From positions 806,001 to 870,000 of the forward strand of contig NZ_JACCCO010000002.1 in assembly GCF_013409935.1 (NCBI RefSeq): a stretch of DNA of 64,000 bases, read 5' to 3'. The position numbers and the translations under genes are program-made. The stretch comes from Streptosporangium sandarakinum (lineage in GTDB: Bacteria; Actinomycetota; Actinomycetes; Streptosporangiales; Streptosporangiaceae). This document shows, piece by piece, positions 38,245 to 47,710 of this stretch; within the stretch, counting starts at the first letter, position 1; each line of letters begins with the position of its first letter. The notes beneath the pieces were generated by a model, which saw nothing but the letters and a program-made list of their open reading frames with translations, searched no databases and was not told where the DNA came from.

Positions 38245-39354
38245 TCAGCGCAGGCCGGTGGCGCGGTGCAGGGCGAGCTGGATCAGCCGGTCGACCAGCT
38301 CGGGGTAGGGAAGCCCGCTGGCCGCCCACAGCCGCGGCGCGACCGACGTCGCGGTGAAGCCGGGCATCGTGTTGATCTCGTTGACGATCAGTCGGCCGTC
38401 CGGGGTGTAAAAGAAGTCGACCCTGGCCAGGCCCTCGCAGTCCAGTGCCTCGAAGGCGCGCACGGCCATCGCCCGAAGGCTCTCGGCGACGTCGTCGGGG
38501 ATGTCGGCGGGCACCGCCACGGAGGTGGCGTCGCTGATGTACTTCGCCTCGAAGTCGTAGAAGTCTTGGCCGCCGGCGACCATGACCTCGCCCGCCAGGC
38601 TGGCCCGCGGCGCCTCGTCCCCGGGGGACTCCAGCACCGCGCACTCGATCTCGCGCCCGTCGATCGCCGCCTCCACCAGCACCTTGGGGTCGTGCTCGCG
38701 GGCGAACTCGACGGCCCGCTCCAGCTCGCCCAGGTCGGTGGCCCTGGAGATGCCCTGGCTGGAGCCGGCACGGGCGGGCTTGACGAAGACCGGCCAGCCG
38801 AGCTCCTCGACCTCCTTCAGGACCCGCTGGCGGTCGGTCCGCCAGTCGCGGTCGCGGATCACGACGTATGGGCCGACGGGCAGCCCGGCGGCGGCCAGCA
38901 CCAGCTTCATGTAGCCCTTGTCCATGCCGACCGCGCTGGCCAGCACCCCGGAGCCGACGTAGCGGACCCCGGCCATCTCCAGCAGCCCCTGGAGGGTGCC
39001 GTCCTCGGCGAAGGGCCCGTGCATCACCGGGAAGACGACGTCCACCCGGCCGAGCTCCTCCGGGACCCGGCTCGGCTCGTAGGCGACCAGCGTGCCGCTG
39101 CCGGAGGGCAGCGCCAGAGCCGTGCCCTCCGCGTCGACGGACGGCAGCTCCCGGCCCTCGATCGCGTACCGCTGCCGGTCGGAGACGAGCACCCAGCGCC
39201 CGTCCTGGGCGATCCCCACGGGGATCACCTCGTACTTGGACCGGTCGATGACGTCGAGCACGCTCCCGGCTCCGAGGAGGGAGACGGAGTGCTCGGAGTT
39301 ACGGCCGCCGAAGACGACCGCGACCCGGGGCCGGGTTTCGTGCTGCTCGCTCAT
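38245..39354 (-). CDS. ddl: D-alanine--D-alanine ligase
   Basis: 369 residues with the ATP-grasp layout: VAVVFGGRNSEHSVSLLGA, VFPVMHGPFAEDGTLQGLLEMAGVRYVG, MDKGYMKLVLAAAGLP, WPVFVKPARAGSSQGI (ATP-binding Lys), and the Mg-binding end GLARVDFFYTPDGRLIVNEINTMPGFT. Makes D-Ala-D-Ala for peptidoglycan precursors. No feature of a D-Ala-D-Lac ligase is evident (the omega-loop Tyr-type segment YDFEAKYIS is of the Ddl kind). No ribosome binding site precedes the ATG; a TACATT box eight bases upstream hints at leaderless expression. Lies directly downstream of gpsA. Confidence 0.95.
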   Translation of the reverse strand: MSEQHETRPRVAVVFGGRNSEHSVSLLGAGSVLDVIDRSKYEVIPVGIAQDGRWVLVSDRQRYAIEGRELPSVDAEGTALALPSGSGTLVAYEPSRVPEELGRVDVVFPVMHGPFAEDGTLQGLLEMAGVRYVGSGVLASAVGMDKGYMKLVLAAAGLPVGPYVVIRDRDWRTDRQRVLKEVEELGWPVFVKPARAGSSQGISRATDLGELERAVEFAREHDPKVLVEAAIDGREIECAVLESPGDEAPRASLAGEVMVAGGQDFYDFEAKYISDATSVAVPADIPDDVAESLRAMAVRAFEALDCEGLARVDFFYTPDGRLIVNEINTMPGFTATSVAPRLWAASGLPYPELVDRLIQLALHRATGLR

Positions 39355-39502
39355 GATGACCGAATGTACCGTCTCCAGCGGGTCGTCCCGGTTATCTGAC
39401 GCGCTGACAGGCAGGCCGCAGGCCACCCGGGCCCGGCGGGCGGCCGTACGGGCACGGGACGCGCGCACCCGGGGCGGGCGCGGAACACGCGGACGCCCGG
39501 CC

Positions 39503-40510
39503 TCAGACGCCGTACCGCTCCGGCTTGGGGGTCCGGGACATCAGCAGGACCGCCGCCTCGTCCGGCGGCATGCCGTCGTGGACGATCGCCACGACCACCT
39601 CGGTGATCGGCATCTCCACGTCGTGTTTCCTGGCCAGCGCCAGGACCGACTCGCACGACTTGACGCCCTCGGCGGTCTGCTTCGTCGCGGCGATGACCTC
39701 GGCCATCTTCATGCCCCGGCCGAGGTTCTCGCCGAAGGTGCGGTTGCGGGAGAGCGGGGAGGTGCAGGTGGCCACCAGGTCGCCCATCCCGGCGAGTCCG
39801 GCGAAGGTGTGCGGGTCCGCGCCGAGCGCCGCGCCCAGGCGGGAGATCTCCGCCAGCCCGCGCGTCATCAGCATCGCGCCGACGTTGGCGCCGAGGCCCA
39901 TGCCGGCCGCGACACCGACCCCGAGGGCGATGACGTTCTTCACCGCCCCGCCGAGCTCGACGCCCACCACGTCGGGGTTGGTGTAGGGGCGGAACCACGG
40001 CAGGTGGCACGCCTCCTGGAGGCGCTCCATGGCGCGCTCGTCGGTGCAGGCCACGACGGTCGCCGCGGGCTGGCCCCGGACGATCTCACCGACCAGGTTG
40101 GGGCCGGACACCACCGCGACCCGCTCCTCGGGCACTCCGGCGACCTCGCGGATCACCTCGCTCATCCGCTTGGTGGTGCCGAGTTCGACGCCCTTCATCA
40201 GGCTCACCAGCACCGCCTCCGGCGGCAGGTGCGGCGTCCAGCGGCTGAGGTTCTCGCGCAGCGTCTGGGAGGGCACCGCGAGGACCACGAAGTCGGCGCC
40301 TTCGAGGGCCTCGGCCGGGTCGGTCGTGGCGCGCAGCGACTCCGGAAGCGTCACCCCCGGGAGGTAGTCGGGGTTCTCGTGGCGGCGATCGATCGCCTCG
40401 ACGATCTCGGGCCTGCGGCCCCAGAGCGTCGTCCGGGTGCCCGCCCTCGCCATGATCATCGCGAAGGTGGTTCCCCATGAGCCCGTACCGAATACAGCCG
40501 CCTTGGTCAT
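39503..40510 (-). CDS. gpsA: NAD(P)H-dependent glycerol-3-phosphate dehydrogenase
   Basis: 335 residues. Rossmann motif [14 protein letters not shown], then [64 protein letters not shown] (catalytic Lys) and [20 protein letters not shown]. It supplies sn-glycerol-3-phosphate for phospholipids. It starts 21 bases after the stop of plsC, so substrate supply and an acyltransferase form one operon, followed by ddl. Confidence 0.96.
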   Translation of the reverse strand: MTKAAVFGTGSWGTTFAMIMARAGTRTTLWGRRPEIVEAIDRRHENPDYLPGVTLPESLRATTDPAEALEGADFVVLAVPSQTLRENLSRWTPHLPPEAVLVSLMKGVELGTTKRMSEVIREVAGVPEERVAVVSGPNLVGEIVRGQPAATVVACTDERAMERLQEACHLPWFRPYTNPDVVGVELGGAVKNVIALGVGVAAGMGLGANVGAMLMTRGLAEISRLGAALGADPHTFAGLAGMGDLVATCTSPLSRNRTFGENLGRGMKMAEVIAATKQTAEGVKSCESVLALARKHDVEMPITEVVVAIVHDGMPPDEAAVLLMSRTPKPERYGV

Positions 40511-40530
40511 TTCATCACCGTACGTCGAAG

Positions 40531-41244
40531 TCAGTGGTGCACAGGTTTCTTGAACGGCGTCTTGGGCGGCTCCTCCTCGCGCAGTTCGGCGAGGAGCGCC
40601 GTGATAGCCGCCATGATGTCGGCGGTCACCTCTCGAAGGACGTCGGCGTGCGGTGGCCGCCCCTCGTACTTCGACAGGTCCACCGGCGGCCCGGTCAACG
40701 TGCGGAACGTCTTGCGCGGCAGCAGCCTGGGCTTCTTGGAACCGTAGGGAAGGATCTCCTGGGCACCCCAGTGTGCCACCGGGATGACCGGCACGCCGGT
40801 GGCCAGGGCCAGCCGGGCCGCGCCCGTCTTGCCCTCCATCGGCCACAGGTCCGGGTCGCGGGTGCAGGTGCCCTCGGGGTAGAACAGCACGCACGCCCCC
40901 TCGGCGAGCCTGCGCTCGGCCTCGGCGAGCGAGAGGGCGGCCTCGGCGCTGCCCCGGTGCACCGGGACGGCCATCAGCGACCGCACCGCGTGCCCGAGCA
41001 GCGGCACCGAGAAGAGGCCCGACTTGGCCAGGATCGTCGGCCAGCGGCCGTTGTTGACGAGGAAGTGCGAGATCAGGACGGGGTCCACCCACGACAGGTG
41101 GTTGGCGACCAGGATGATCCCGCCGGTCCTGGGCAGCCGGTCGGCCCGGCGCCAGTCCTTCCTGACCAGGAGCCATGAGATGGGCTTGACGATCGTGACC
41201 GCCACTGCGACCCAGAACCGGGAAGGCCATCCAGGGCGTCTCAT
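40531..41244 (-). CDS. plsC: 1-acyl-sn-glycerol-3-phosphate acyltransferase (PlsC family)
   Basis: 237 residues; GGAGGAGCTC directly precedes the ATG at 41244. The acyltransferase motifs are NHLSWVDP (HX4D), [11 protein letters not shown] (motif III) and [18 protein letters not shown] (motif IV), with an N-terminal hydrophobic helix ([17 protein letters not shown]). It should acylate lysophosphatidate to phosphatidate. The basic Pro/Lys tail ([14 protein letters not shown]) is unremarkable. First gene of the plsC-gpsA-ddl group. Confidence 0.93.
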   Translation of the reverse strand: MRRPGWPSRFWVAVAVTIVKPISWLLVRKDWRRADRLPRTGGIILVANHLSWVDPVLISHFLVNNGRWPTILAKSGLFSVPLLGHAVRSLMAVPVHRGSAEAALSLAEAERRLAEGACVLFYPEGTCTRDPDLWPMEGKTGAARLALATGVPVIPVAHWGAQEILPYGSKKPRLLPRKTFRTLTGPPVDLSKYEGRPPHADVLREVTADIMAAITALLAELREEEPPKTPFKKPVHH

Positions 41245-41323
41245 GAGCTCCTCCATATAGGTGCGGTGCAGCCCCAAGTGTCCCGGTTGGCCGTGGGAGG
41301 TGTCGAGGCGGGATGCTAAGGCT

Positions 41324-42028
41324 ATGCCTCCTGCGGAGAATCCCGGCTGGACCCTGGTCGTGCCGGTCAAGACGCTCGTCGCGGCCAAGACCCGGCTGTC
41401 GGAGGCGGCCGGTCCGCACCGGGCGGCGCTGGCCGTGGCGATCGCCTGCGACACGGTCGAGGCCGCCCTGCGCTGCGCGGCCGTGGCCCGGGTGGTGGTC
41501 GTGACGGGTGACCCGGTGGCGGCCCCGGCGCTGGCGGAGGTGGGCGCCCATGTCACCGGCGATCCGGAGGCCGGGCTGAACGCGGCGCTGCGGCACGGCG
41601 GCCTGGAGGCGGTACGGCTGGCGCCCGGCGGTCCCGTCGGCGCGCTCCAGGCGGACCTGCCGGCGCTCCGCCCGGCGGAGCTGGCGCTCGTGCTGGCCGC
41701 CGCCGGGGAGTTCGACCAGTCCTTCCTCCCCGACGTCGCCGAGGTCGGCACGACCTTCTACGGCGTACGGCCCGGCGTGCCGTTCACCCCGGGGTTCGGC
41801 GGCCCGTCACGGGACCGGCACCTGCGGCGCGGCGCGAAGGAGCTGTGCCTGCACGGGGTCGACTCGGTCCGCCGGGACGTGGACACCCCCGACGACCTGC
41901 GGGTGGCCCTGTCCCTGGGCCTCGGCCCCCGTACGGCGGAGATCGCCGGGAGGCTGGCGGGGGCGGGGAGGCCGGAGGGCGCCGGGAGACCCGGAGGGGA
42001 GTCCCCGCCGGGGAACTCCCCTCGCTGA
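41324..42028 (+). CDS. cofC: Phospholactate/phosphoenolpyruvate guanylyltransferase (F420 biosynthesis)
   Basis: 234 residues. CofC/FbiD family features: [22 protein letters not shown] (nucleotide-binding start), [39 protein letters not shown] and a [22 protein letters not shown] segment that fits the acceptor-binding part. The enzyme activates 2-phospholactate or PEP with GTP for coenzyme F420. The C-terminal 25 residues are a Gly/Arg/Pro-rich tail partly encoded by a terminator hairpin. Divergent from plsC. Confidence 0.9.
   Translation: MPPAENPGWTLVVPVKTLVAAKTRLSEAAGPHRAALAVAIACDTVEAALRCAAVARVVVVTGDPVAAPALAEVGAHVTGDPEAGLNAALRHGGLEAVRLAPGGPVGALQADLPALRPAELALVLAAAGEFDQSFLPDVAEVGTTFYGVRPGVPFTPGFGGPSRDRHLRRGAKELCLHGVDSVRRDVDTPDDLRVALSLGLGPRTAEIAGRLAGAGRPEGAGRPGGESPPGNSPR
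41996..42021. terminator. Bidirectional terminator overlapping the cofC 3' end
   Basis: GGGGAGT/ACTCCCC arms enclose an inner CCCC-GCC-GGGG stem. The element lies inside the last codons of cofC, 27 bases after the end of the convergent MFS gene. Confidence 0.6.
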
Positions 42029-42047
42029 GATCCTGTCCGGGCCGGGC

Positions 42048-43502
42048 TCAGTGCCCGGCCGGCTCCGCCTCCTCGCGGGCCTGCTTCGGCAGTAGGAAGG
42101 AGGTGACGAGGGTCGCCACGAGCATGGCCGCGACCACCCACAGCACGGTCCGCATCGCGGAGTCCATGTCGGTGCCCGAGGTCAGCAGGTCGAAGAAGAC
42201 CGTGCCGAGCAGCGCGACGCCGAAGGAGCCGCCGAGCTGCTGGACGGCCGTCAGCGTGCCGGAGGCCGAGCCGGTCTCGTGCTGCTCGACCCCGGCCAGC
42301 ACGATGTCGAAGAACGGCGCCATCAGCAGGCCCATGCCGAACCCGGTGACCACCAGGGCGGGGACGAACTGCCAGGCGGTGACGGTCTCGCCCGCCAGCG
42401 CGATGGTGAGCAGCACGCCCAGCGTGCCGAGCACCATGATCACGACTCCGCCCTGCAGCGCCCGCCGCCCGAACCGCTGCACCGCCTGGGCGACGCCGAA
42501 GCCCGCGATCATGCCCAGCGACCACGGGATCATGACCAGGCCGGCCTTGAGCGTCGAGTAGCCGAGCCCGATCTGGGTGTAGAGGTTGAACACCAGCGTG
42601 AAGCCCGTCATGGACGAGAAGAAGACCATGCCGGTCAGCAGGCCGCCGGTGAAGGCCCGCTTGCGGAAGAGGCTGGGCACGACCAGCGGGTCGCCGCCGG
42701 CGCGGCTCCTGCGGGACTCGAACCAGCCGAAGGCGGCGAAGACGGCGAGCGAGACGGCCATCATGACGAAGGCCCAGACGGGCCAGCCGCTCTCCCGGCC
42801 CTGGACCAGCGGGTAGACCAGCAGCAGGCTCGCGACGGAGACCAGCAGCACGCCGGGCACGTCGAGCCGGAGCGGGTGCGGCGAGCGCGACTCGGGCAGG
42901 AAACGCAGGCCGGCGAGCACGGCGGCCAGGCCGAGCGGCAGGTTGATCAGGAAGATCATGCGCCAGCCCGTCCCGAAGAAGTCGGCCTCGATCAGCCATC
43001 CCGCCAGGGTGGGGCCGCCCACCGAGGACAGGCCCATGATGGGCCCGAAGAGGCCGAACGCGGTGGCCATCTCCTTCGGGGGGAACATCTCCTTGATCAT
43101 GCCGAGCCCCTGCGGGAGCATGACCGCGCCGAACAGGCCCTGCACGACCCGTGCGGCGATGAGCAGCTCAGGGGACTGGGCGACGGCGCACAGCAGCGAG
43201 CCGGCGGTGAACCCGGCCGCGCCGATCAGGAACATCCGCCTGCGGCCGAAGATGTCGCCCAGCCGTCCCCCGGTGATCAGGCCGACGGCCATGGAGAGCG
43301 TGTAGGCGGCGCCGAGCCACTGGATCGTGGCGGCGGTGCCGCCGATCTCGGCGCGGATGGTGGGCGCGGCGATGTTGGTGACCATCGCGTCCAGAAGGTC
43401 CATCACCTCGGCGGCGAGGATCACGAACAGGGCGGCCCAGCGCCAGCGGTAGGCGGGCGCCTCCGCCTCGGGTGGAGCGGGGGTGGTCAGTTCCGCGGCC
43501 AT
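42048..43502 (-). CDS. MFS drug exporter (DHA2/EmrB-QacA family)
   Basis: 484 residues with about 14 membrane segments. Motifs: LDAMVTNIAAPTIRAEIG near the N-terminus (motif D1 of 14-TMS exporters), TGGRLGDIFGRRRMFLIGAAGFTAGSLL (motif A) and a Gly-rich antiporter segment RVVQGLFGAVMLPQGLG (motif C-like). Proton-driven export of toxic compounds is expected. Divergent from a TetR regulator across a 210-bp gap carrying repeated TGAAC-N3-GTTCA operators. The usual partner pattern of a TetR-controlled efflux pump. Confidence 0.93.
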   Translation of the reverse strand: MAAELTTPAPPEAEAPAYRWRWAALFVILAAEVMDLLDAMVTNIAAPTIRAEIGGTAATIQWLGAAYTLSMAVGLITGGRLGDIFGRRRMFLIGAAGFTAGSLLCAVAQSPELLIAARVVQGLFGAVMLPQGLGMIKEMFPPKEMATAFGLFGPIMGLSSVGGPTLAGWLIEADFFGTGWRMIFLINLPLGLAAVLAGLRFLPESRSPHPLRLDVPGVLLVSVASLLLVYPLVQGRESGWPVWAFVMMAVSLAVFAAFGWFESRRSRAGGDPLVVPSLFRKRAFTGGLLTGMVFFSSMTGFTLVFNLYTQIGLGYSTLKAGLVMIPWSLGMIAGFGVAQAVQRFGRRALQGGVVIMVLGTLGVLLTIALAGETVTAWQFVPALVVTGFGMGLLMAPFFDIVLAGVEQHETGSASGTLTAVQQLGGSFGVALLGTVFFDLLTSGTDMDSAMRTVLWVVAAMLVATLVTSFLLPKQAREEAEPAGH

Positions 43503-43545
43503 GGGGGACTCCTCGGGGATCTGCGGGAATGGCGTCCATCATCGG

Positions 43546-43692
43546 TGAACAGCGTTCAGTTTAGCTGATCGATGTTCTCTTGATGAACAGCGTTCAGGAG
43601 ACGATACGCTGTTCTTAAGATATGTCGCATCATGTCGAAGAACAAGATATGACTTGAAAGAGAGCGGCGTTCGTTACGGTGATCAGTGTTCA
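43546..43692. promoter_or_regulatory. Array of TetR-type operators in the MFS/tetR gap
   Basis: The palindrome TGAACAGCGTTCA occurs twice exactly (43546-43558 and 43584-43596, 38 bp apart) and a third time with two changes (TGATCAGTGTTCA, 43680-43692, just before the tetR start). An inverted half copy, ACGCTGTTCTT, lies at about 43607-43617. The first two flank the start of the MFS gene and the third covers the tetR start region, the arrangement expected if the repressor controls both genes. Confidence 0.8.
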
Positions 43693-43712
43693 CCTCGGCA
43701 TACACTGAGGCC

Positions 43713-44501
43713 ATGAGCGACGAGCTGCCCACCCTGCCCTGGGATCGCCCGCGCGGCCGGACGCGCCCGCCCCGGATCCCCCTCACCAGGGACCGGATCG
43801 TCGAGGCCGCGTACGTCGTCCTGGACCGGGAGGGCTACGACCGGCTGAGCATGCGCATGGTCGCGGCCGAGCTCGGCGTCGCGGTCTCGGCCCTCTACGC
43901 CCACGTGAGCAGCAAGGACGAGCTGCTGGAGCTGATGTACTCCCGCTTCTTCGCCGACATGGACCTGCCCGATCCCGACCCGGAGCGGTGGCGGGAGCAG
44001 CTCAGGGACTACGCCCGCGCCGCGCTGGCCAAGCTCCGCTCGCACCGCGACATGGCCAGGATCTCGATGGGCTCCGTCCCGTTCAAGCCGGAGATGCTCC
44101 CCCACATGGACGCGATCCTCGGGGTGTTCCGCGCCGCCGGCCTGCCCGACCGCGTCGCCGGGGCCGCCGGCGACGTGCTCTCCACCTTCGTGGACGGCTT
44201 CGCCCTGGAGGAGAGCATGTGGCAGGACAGGTACCGCGCCACCGACGAGCTGACGTGGCAGGGGATGCGCGAGGCACTGGAGCGCTACTTCGCCGAACTG
44301 CCGCCCGAGCGCTTCCCGCACCTGACGGCGCTGTCGCACTCCATGCTCGGCCGGTCCAACGACGAGCGCTTCGACCTCGGCGTCGAGATCATCATCCGGG
44401 GCCTGGCGTCGTTCGCCGCCGAGGCCGCGGCGACCGGCGAGACGGGGGGCGACAGGACGGGGACCGGCGAGACGGGCGCCACGGAGCGGCCGGCGGGGTG
44501 A
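43713..44501 (+). CDS. TetR-family transcriptional regulator
   Basis: 262 residues from ATG 43713. The DNA-binding domain is PLTRDRIVEAAYVVLDREGYDRLSMRMVAAELGVAVSALYAHVSSKDELLELMYSR; the C-terminal half looks like the TetR_C (tetracycline repressor-type) ligand domain (MARISMGSVPFKPEMLPHMDAILGVFRAAGLPDRVAG, PHLTALSHSMLGRSNDERFDLGVEIIIRGLA). The protein should repress the divergent MFS exporter gene and itself until a ligand binds. A 50-bp tandem duplication starts at the end of the gene and includes its stop codon. Confidence 0.92.
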   Translation: MSDELPTLPWDRPRGRTRPPRIPLTRDRIVEAAYVVLDREGYDRLSMRMVAAELGVAVSALYAHVSSKDELLELMYSRFFADMDLPDPDPERWREQLRDYARAALAKLRSHRDMARISMGSVPFKPEMLPHMDAILGVFRAAGLPDRVAGAAGDVLSTFVDGFALEESMWQDRYRATDELTWQGMREALERYFAELPPERFPHLTALSHSMLGRSNDERFDLGVEIIIRGLASFAAEAAATGETGGDRTGTGETGATERPAG

Positions 44502-44590
44502 TCCCGCGTACGGCCGGCGCGGACGGACATCCGTACGGACAGGCGGGGTGATCCCGCGTACGGCCCGGCGGGCGCCGATGTCCGTACGGC
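44492..44590. repeat. 50-bp imperfect tandem duplication spanning the tetR stop codon
   Basis: GGCGGGGTGATCCCGCGTACGG begins at 44492 and again at 44542. The homology extends over the whole 50-bp period to CCGTACGG at the end of both copies, with some changes in between. The first copy contains the last codons and stop of tetR; the second lies in non-coding DNA. Confidence 0.8.
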
Positions 44591-44611
44591 CCGGTGCGGG
44601 CGGTCGCGGGC

Positions 44612-44617
44612 TACGCT
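44612..44617 (+). promoter_or_regulatory. -10 box of a leaderless promoter
   Basis: TACGCT lies six bases before the GTG at 44624, with no ribosome binding site in between. Confidence 0.5.
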
Positions 44618-44623
44618 GGTCGG

Positions 44624-44833
44624 GTGCAGGCGACGGTGCGGATCTTCGACGCGGCGACCCGGTCGGGGTCGGTGTTCCTCGACGACGGGACCGAGCTCCG
44701 GTTCGGCGCGGAGGCGTTCGACGCGGGGCCGCTGCGGCTGCTCCGGCCCGGCCAGCGGGTGAACATCCTCCTCGACGAGGGCCGGGTCACCTACGTCACG
44801 CTCTCCACCTTCCCGCTGCCCGGCCGGGCCTGA
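44624..44833 (+). CDS. Small cold-shock/OB-fold-like protein
   Basis: 69 residues from GTG 44624 (an earlier GTG at 44594 is possible but unsupported). The sequence VQATVRIFDAATRSGSVFLDDGTELRFGAEAFDAGPLRLLRPGQRV resembles the cold-shock domain pattern of a first strand, a turn G-S-V, a short loop and a later R-P-G-Q-R-V strand, but lacks the aromatic RNP motifs of true CspA. A nucleic-acid-binding or OB-fold role is therefore only a suggestion. Its expression is probably leaderless. Confidence 0.6.
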   Translation: MQATVRIFDAATRSGSVFLDDGTELRFGAEAFDAGPLRLLRPGQRVNILLDEGRVTYVTLSTFPLPGRA

Positions 44834-44934
44834 CGGGCGCGGTGACCCGTCCGCCGCCCGTCCGCCGCCCGTCCGAACCCGGACGCGGCCCGCCGGACGG
44901 CCGAGCGCCCCGGCCGGCTCCCGGGCCCGGACAG

Positions 44935-44971
44935 CCGGACGCCCGGACCCCTCAGGGGCCCGGGCGTCCGG
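44935..44971 (-). terminator. Terminator of hup
   Basis: CCGGACGCCCGG (44935-44946) pairs perfectly with CCGGGCGTCCGG (44960-44971), with an inner CCCC/GGGG stem in the loop. It lies ten bases after the hup stop on the minus strand. Confidence 0.75.
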
Positions 44972-44980
44972 ACGAAGGCC

Positions 44981-45280
44981 CTACTTTTTCTTCGCGGCCT
45001 TCTTTCCCTCCGTGTTGACGAGCTCCTTGAAGTCGGAGCCGGGACGGAACTTCGGCCCCCAGCTCTCGGCGACCTTGATCTCGGCGCCCGTGGAAGGGTT
45101 GCGGGCCGTGCGGGCGGGCTTGTTGACCATCTCGAACGCGCCGAACCCCGTGATGGAGACCTTGTCCCCACGGGCGACGGTCTTCTGGATGGTGTCGATC
45201 ACCGCGTTCACGGCCTCGGTCGCCGTCTTCTTGTCACCGACCCGATCAGCGACCGCGTCGACGAGTTCCTTCTTGTTCAT
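44981..45280 (-). CDS. hup: DNA-binding protein HU
   Basis: 99 residues from ATG 45280 (GGGGGAG upstream): MNKKELVDAVADRVGDKKTATEAVNAVID, then VSITGFGAFEMVNKPARTARNPSTGAEIKV (the DNA-bending arm with the conserved Pro in RNPSTG) and a short KKAAKKK tail. This is the short HU form, not the long Lys/Ala-tailed HupS type of mycobacteria and streptomycetes. HU wraps and bends DNA without strong sequence preference. It follows leuD and a small gene in the same direction, with its own 102-bp upstream region. Confidence 0.96.
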   Translation of the reverse strand: MNKKELVDAVADRVGDKKTATEAVNAVIDTIQKTVARGDKVSITGFGAFEMVNKPARTARNPSTGAEIKVAESWGPKFRPGSDFKELVNTEGKKAAKKK

Positions 45281-45424
45281 AGGTTTGCTCCCCCTGCTTA
45301 CCGATGTCTGGGAGTGGGCCATGAGGCAGATCGCCCCGTCATCACCCGATTTGTCACGGCATGAGGTCTCAACAGAGCGAGAAACCCCTTGCCCGCTTGA
45401 AATTAGGGGACGGAGCCGTATGAC

Positions 45425-45679
45425 TCAATCACCTTCCGCAATGTTTCCAGGACTCGGCGTGCCTGAAACCAGAACATCTAGGTCTAGAAGGAATAAATCC
45501 AGGCGTCGGGCGGCATGACCCACGTTGCGCTTGGCCATGTCGTTGATCGAAATCAGCCGCCGGGCCAGGCGCTCCCGCCGATCGGCGGGCAGGCTGAGCC
45601 CGCGGACGCGGCGGTGCGCCTCGCGCAGCCGCCGCGCCAGCTCCTCTTCGGGGTCCGTCAGACGGTCGTCGGCAACCAT
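45425..45679 (-). CDS. Small conserved protein encoded downstream of leuD
   Basis: 84 residues, helical and charged: [63 protein letters not shown]. The ATG overlaps the end of leuD by 22 bases. Similar short proteins next to leuD and hup occur in other actinomycetes as far as I recall; no function is known. Translational coupling to leuD is likely because no clear ribosome binding site is present. Confidence 0.65.
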   Translation of the reverse strand: MVADDRLTDPEEELARRLREAHRRVRGLSLPADRRERLARRLISINDMAKRNVGHAARRLDLFLLDLDVLVSGTPSPGNIAEGD

Positions 45680-46245
45680 GGCTGCCGACCATTCTCGTAC
45701 TCGGTCACCTCGTCGGCGTGGCGGAGGGTCAGGCCGATGTCGTCCAGCCCCTCCATCAGCCGCCAGCGGGTGTAGTCGTCGATCTCGAAGGCGGCGGTCT
45801 CGCCGGCCCAGCGCACCTGGCGTGCCGCCAGGTCGACGGTGACCTCCAGGGAGGGGTCGGCCTCCGTCGCCGCCTGGATCGCCTCGACCGTGGTGGCCGG
45901 CAGGACGACCGGGAGCAGCCCCATCTTGGTGGAGTTGTTGCGGAAGATGTCACCGAAGCGGGCGGCGATCACGACGCGGAAGCCGTACTGCTGCAGGGCC
46001 CACACGGCGTGCTCGCGCGAGGAGCCGGTGCCGAAGTCGGGGCCGGCCACCAGGATCGACGCGCCCTGGCGGGCGGGGTCGTTCAGGACGAAGCCGGGGT
46101 CCTCGCGCCAGGCCGAGAACAGTCCCCTGTCGAACCCGGTACGGCTGACCTGCTTGAGCCAGACGGCCGGGATGATCTGGTCGGTGTCGACGTTGCTGCG
46201 GCGCAGCGGCACGGCCCGGCCGGTGTGGGTGGTGAAGGCTTCCAT
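45658..46245 (-). CDS. leuD: 3-isopropylmalate dehydratase small subunit
   Basis: 195 residues, starting [27 protein letters not shown] (the conserved NVDTDQIIP motif), with [49 protein letters not shown]. Partners with LeuC to isomerise 2-isopropylmalate to 3-isopropylmalate in leucine synthesis. Starts five bases after leuC. Confidence 0.97.
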   Translation of the reverse strand: MEAFTTHTGRAVPLRRSNVDTDQIIPAVWLKQVSRTGFDRGLFSAWREDPGFVLNDPARQGASILVAGPDFGTGSSREHAVWALQQYGFRVVIAARFGDIFRNNSTKMGLLPVVLPATTVEAIQAATEADPSLEVTVDLAARQVRWAGETAAFEIDDYTRWRLMEGLDDIGLTLRHADEVTEYENGRQPWLPTTV

Positions 46246-46250
46246 GGTGA

Positions 46251-47639
46251 TCAGACCTCCTGGTCCAGGTCGGCGGGGGCGGTCAGCCTGCCGGTGACGG
46301 CGGTCGCCGCGGCGACCTGGGGCGAGACGAGGTGGGTGCGGCCGCCCCGGCCCTGGCGTCCCTCGAAGTTGCGGTTGGAGGTGGAGGCGCTGCGCTCACC
46401 GGGGGCCAGGGTGTCGGGGTTCATGCCCAGGCACATCGAGCACCCGGCCTCCCGCCACTCGGCTCCGGCGGCCCTGAACACCTCGTGCAGCCCCTCCTGC
46501 TCGGCCTGGAGCTTGACCAGCATCGAGCCGGGGACGACCAGCGTGCGGGTGACGACCCTGCGGCCGCGCAGCACCTCGGCCGCGGCCCGCAGGTCCTCCA
46601 GGCGGCCGTTGGTGCACGAGCCCATGAAGACCGTGTCCACCTCGATCTCGCGGAGCGGGGTGCCCGCGGTCAGGCCCATGTACTCCAGGGCGCGCCGGGC
46701 GGCGGCGGGATCGGAGGTGTGCTCCGGGTCCGGCACCGACTCCCCGAGCGGGGCCCCCTGGCCCGGGTTGGTGCCCCAGGTGACGAACGGGGTCAGCGTC
46801 GAGGCGTCGATCTCCACGACCGTGTCGAAGACGGCGTCCTCGTCGGTCGTCAGGGAGCGCCAGTGCTCGACGGCGGTGTCCCAGGCGGCGCCGGTGGGCG
46901 CGTGGGGACGGCCCTTGAGATAGGCGAACGTGGTCTCGTCCGGGGCGATCAGGCCCGCACGGGCGCCGGCCTCGATGGACATGTTGCAGACCGTCATCCG
47001 GCCCTCCATCGACAGCCCGCGGATCGCCTCGCCGCGGTACTCGATGATGTGCCCCTGGCCGCCGCCGGTGCCGATCTTGGCGATGATGGCCAGGATGAGG
47101 TCCTTGGCGGTCACGCCGGGCGGCAGCTCGCCGGACACCTCGACGGCCATCGTCCTCGGCCGGTAGGCCGGCAGGGTCTGGGTGGCCAGGACGTGCTCCA
47201 CCTCCGAGGTGCCGATGCCGAAGGCGATGGCCCCGAAGGCGCCGTGGGTCGAGGTGTGAGAATCGCCACAGACGATGGTCATGCCCGGCTGGGTCAGCCC
47301 GAACTGCGGGCCGATGATGTGCACGACGCCCTGGCCGGCGTCGCCCATCGGGTGCAGCCGGATGCCGAACTCGGCGCAGTTCTTGCGCAGCGTCTCGACC
47401 TGCGTGCGCGAGACGGGGTCCTCGATCGGGCCGAGGACGGTCGGGACGTTGTGGTCCTCGGTCGCGATGGTCAACTCGGGCCGCCGGACCGGACGGCCCG
47501 CCATGCGCAGACCGTCGAAGGCCTGCGGGCTGGTCACCTCGTGGATGAGGTGAAGGTCGATGTAGAGCAGATCGGGCTCCCCTTCGGCACGTCGTACGAC
47601 GTGCTGCTCCCAGACCTTCTCCGCCAGCGTGCGGCCCAT
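46251..47639 (-). CDS. leuC: 3-isopropylmalate dehydratase large subunit
   Basis: 462 residues; AAGGAGG is at ideal distance from the ATG. The aconitase-type features include [52 protein letters not shown], and the Fe-S cluster cysteines in FMGSCTNGR and CSMCLGMN. First gene of leuC-leuD-small gene; divergent from the IclR-type regulator ndgR with a 71-bp gap, as is typical, so NdgR is the likely regulator. Confidence 0.97.
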   Translation of the reverse strand: MGRTLAEKVWEQHVVRRAEGEPDLLYIDLHLIHEVTSPQAFDGLRMAGRPVRRPELTIATEDHNVPTVLGPIEDPVSRTQVETLRKNCAEFGIRLHPMGDAGQGVVHIIGPQFGLTQPGMTIVCGDSHTSTHGAFGAIAFGIGTSEVEHVLATQTLPAYRPRTMAVEVSGELPPGVTAKDLILAIIAKIGTGGGQGHIIEYRGEAIRGLSMEGRMTVCNMSIEAGARAGLIAPDETTFAYLKGRPHAPTGAAWDTAVEHWRSLTTDEDAVFDTVVEIDASTLTPFVTWGTNPGQGAPLGESVPDPEHTSDPAAARRALEYMGLTAGTPLREIEVDTVFMGSCTNGRLEDLRAAAEVLRGRRVVTRTLVVPGSMLVKLQAEQEGLHEVFRAAGAEWREAGCSMCLGMNPDTLAPGERSASTSNRNFEGRQGRGGRTHLVSPQVAAATAVTGRLTAPADLDQEV

Positions 47640-47710
47640 GTCGCCTCCTTGCGATCAGCCATTCCGCACCCGACTTGCTTTCTCATATGTCGAGACGGCA
47701 GTATCGGTGT

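Noticed and set aside
36896..38644. A 582-codon minus-strand frame across the 18-bp array and the DUF3515 gene
   Set aside because: The openness comes from the 18-bp repeat (a multiple of three) and GC-rich codon bias; no domain is recognisable.
39503..41596. A single 697-codon frame that would fuse plsC-region sequence to gpsA
   Set aside because: The first half reads an out-of-frame shadow of plsC; GpsA homology starts exactly at the ATG at 40510, so this is chance openness upstream of a real start.
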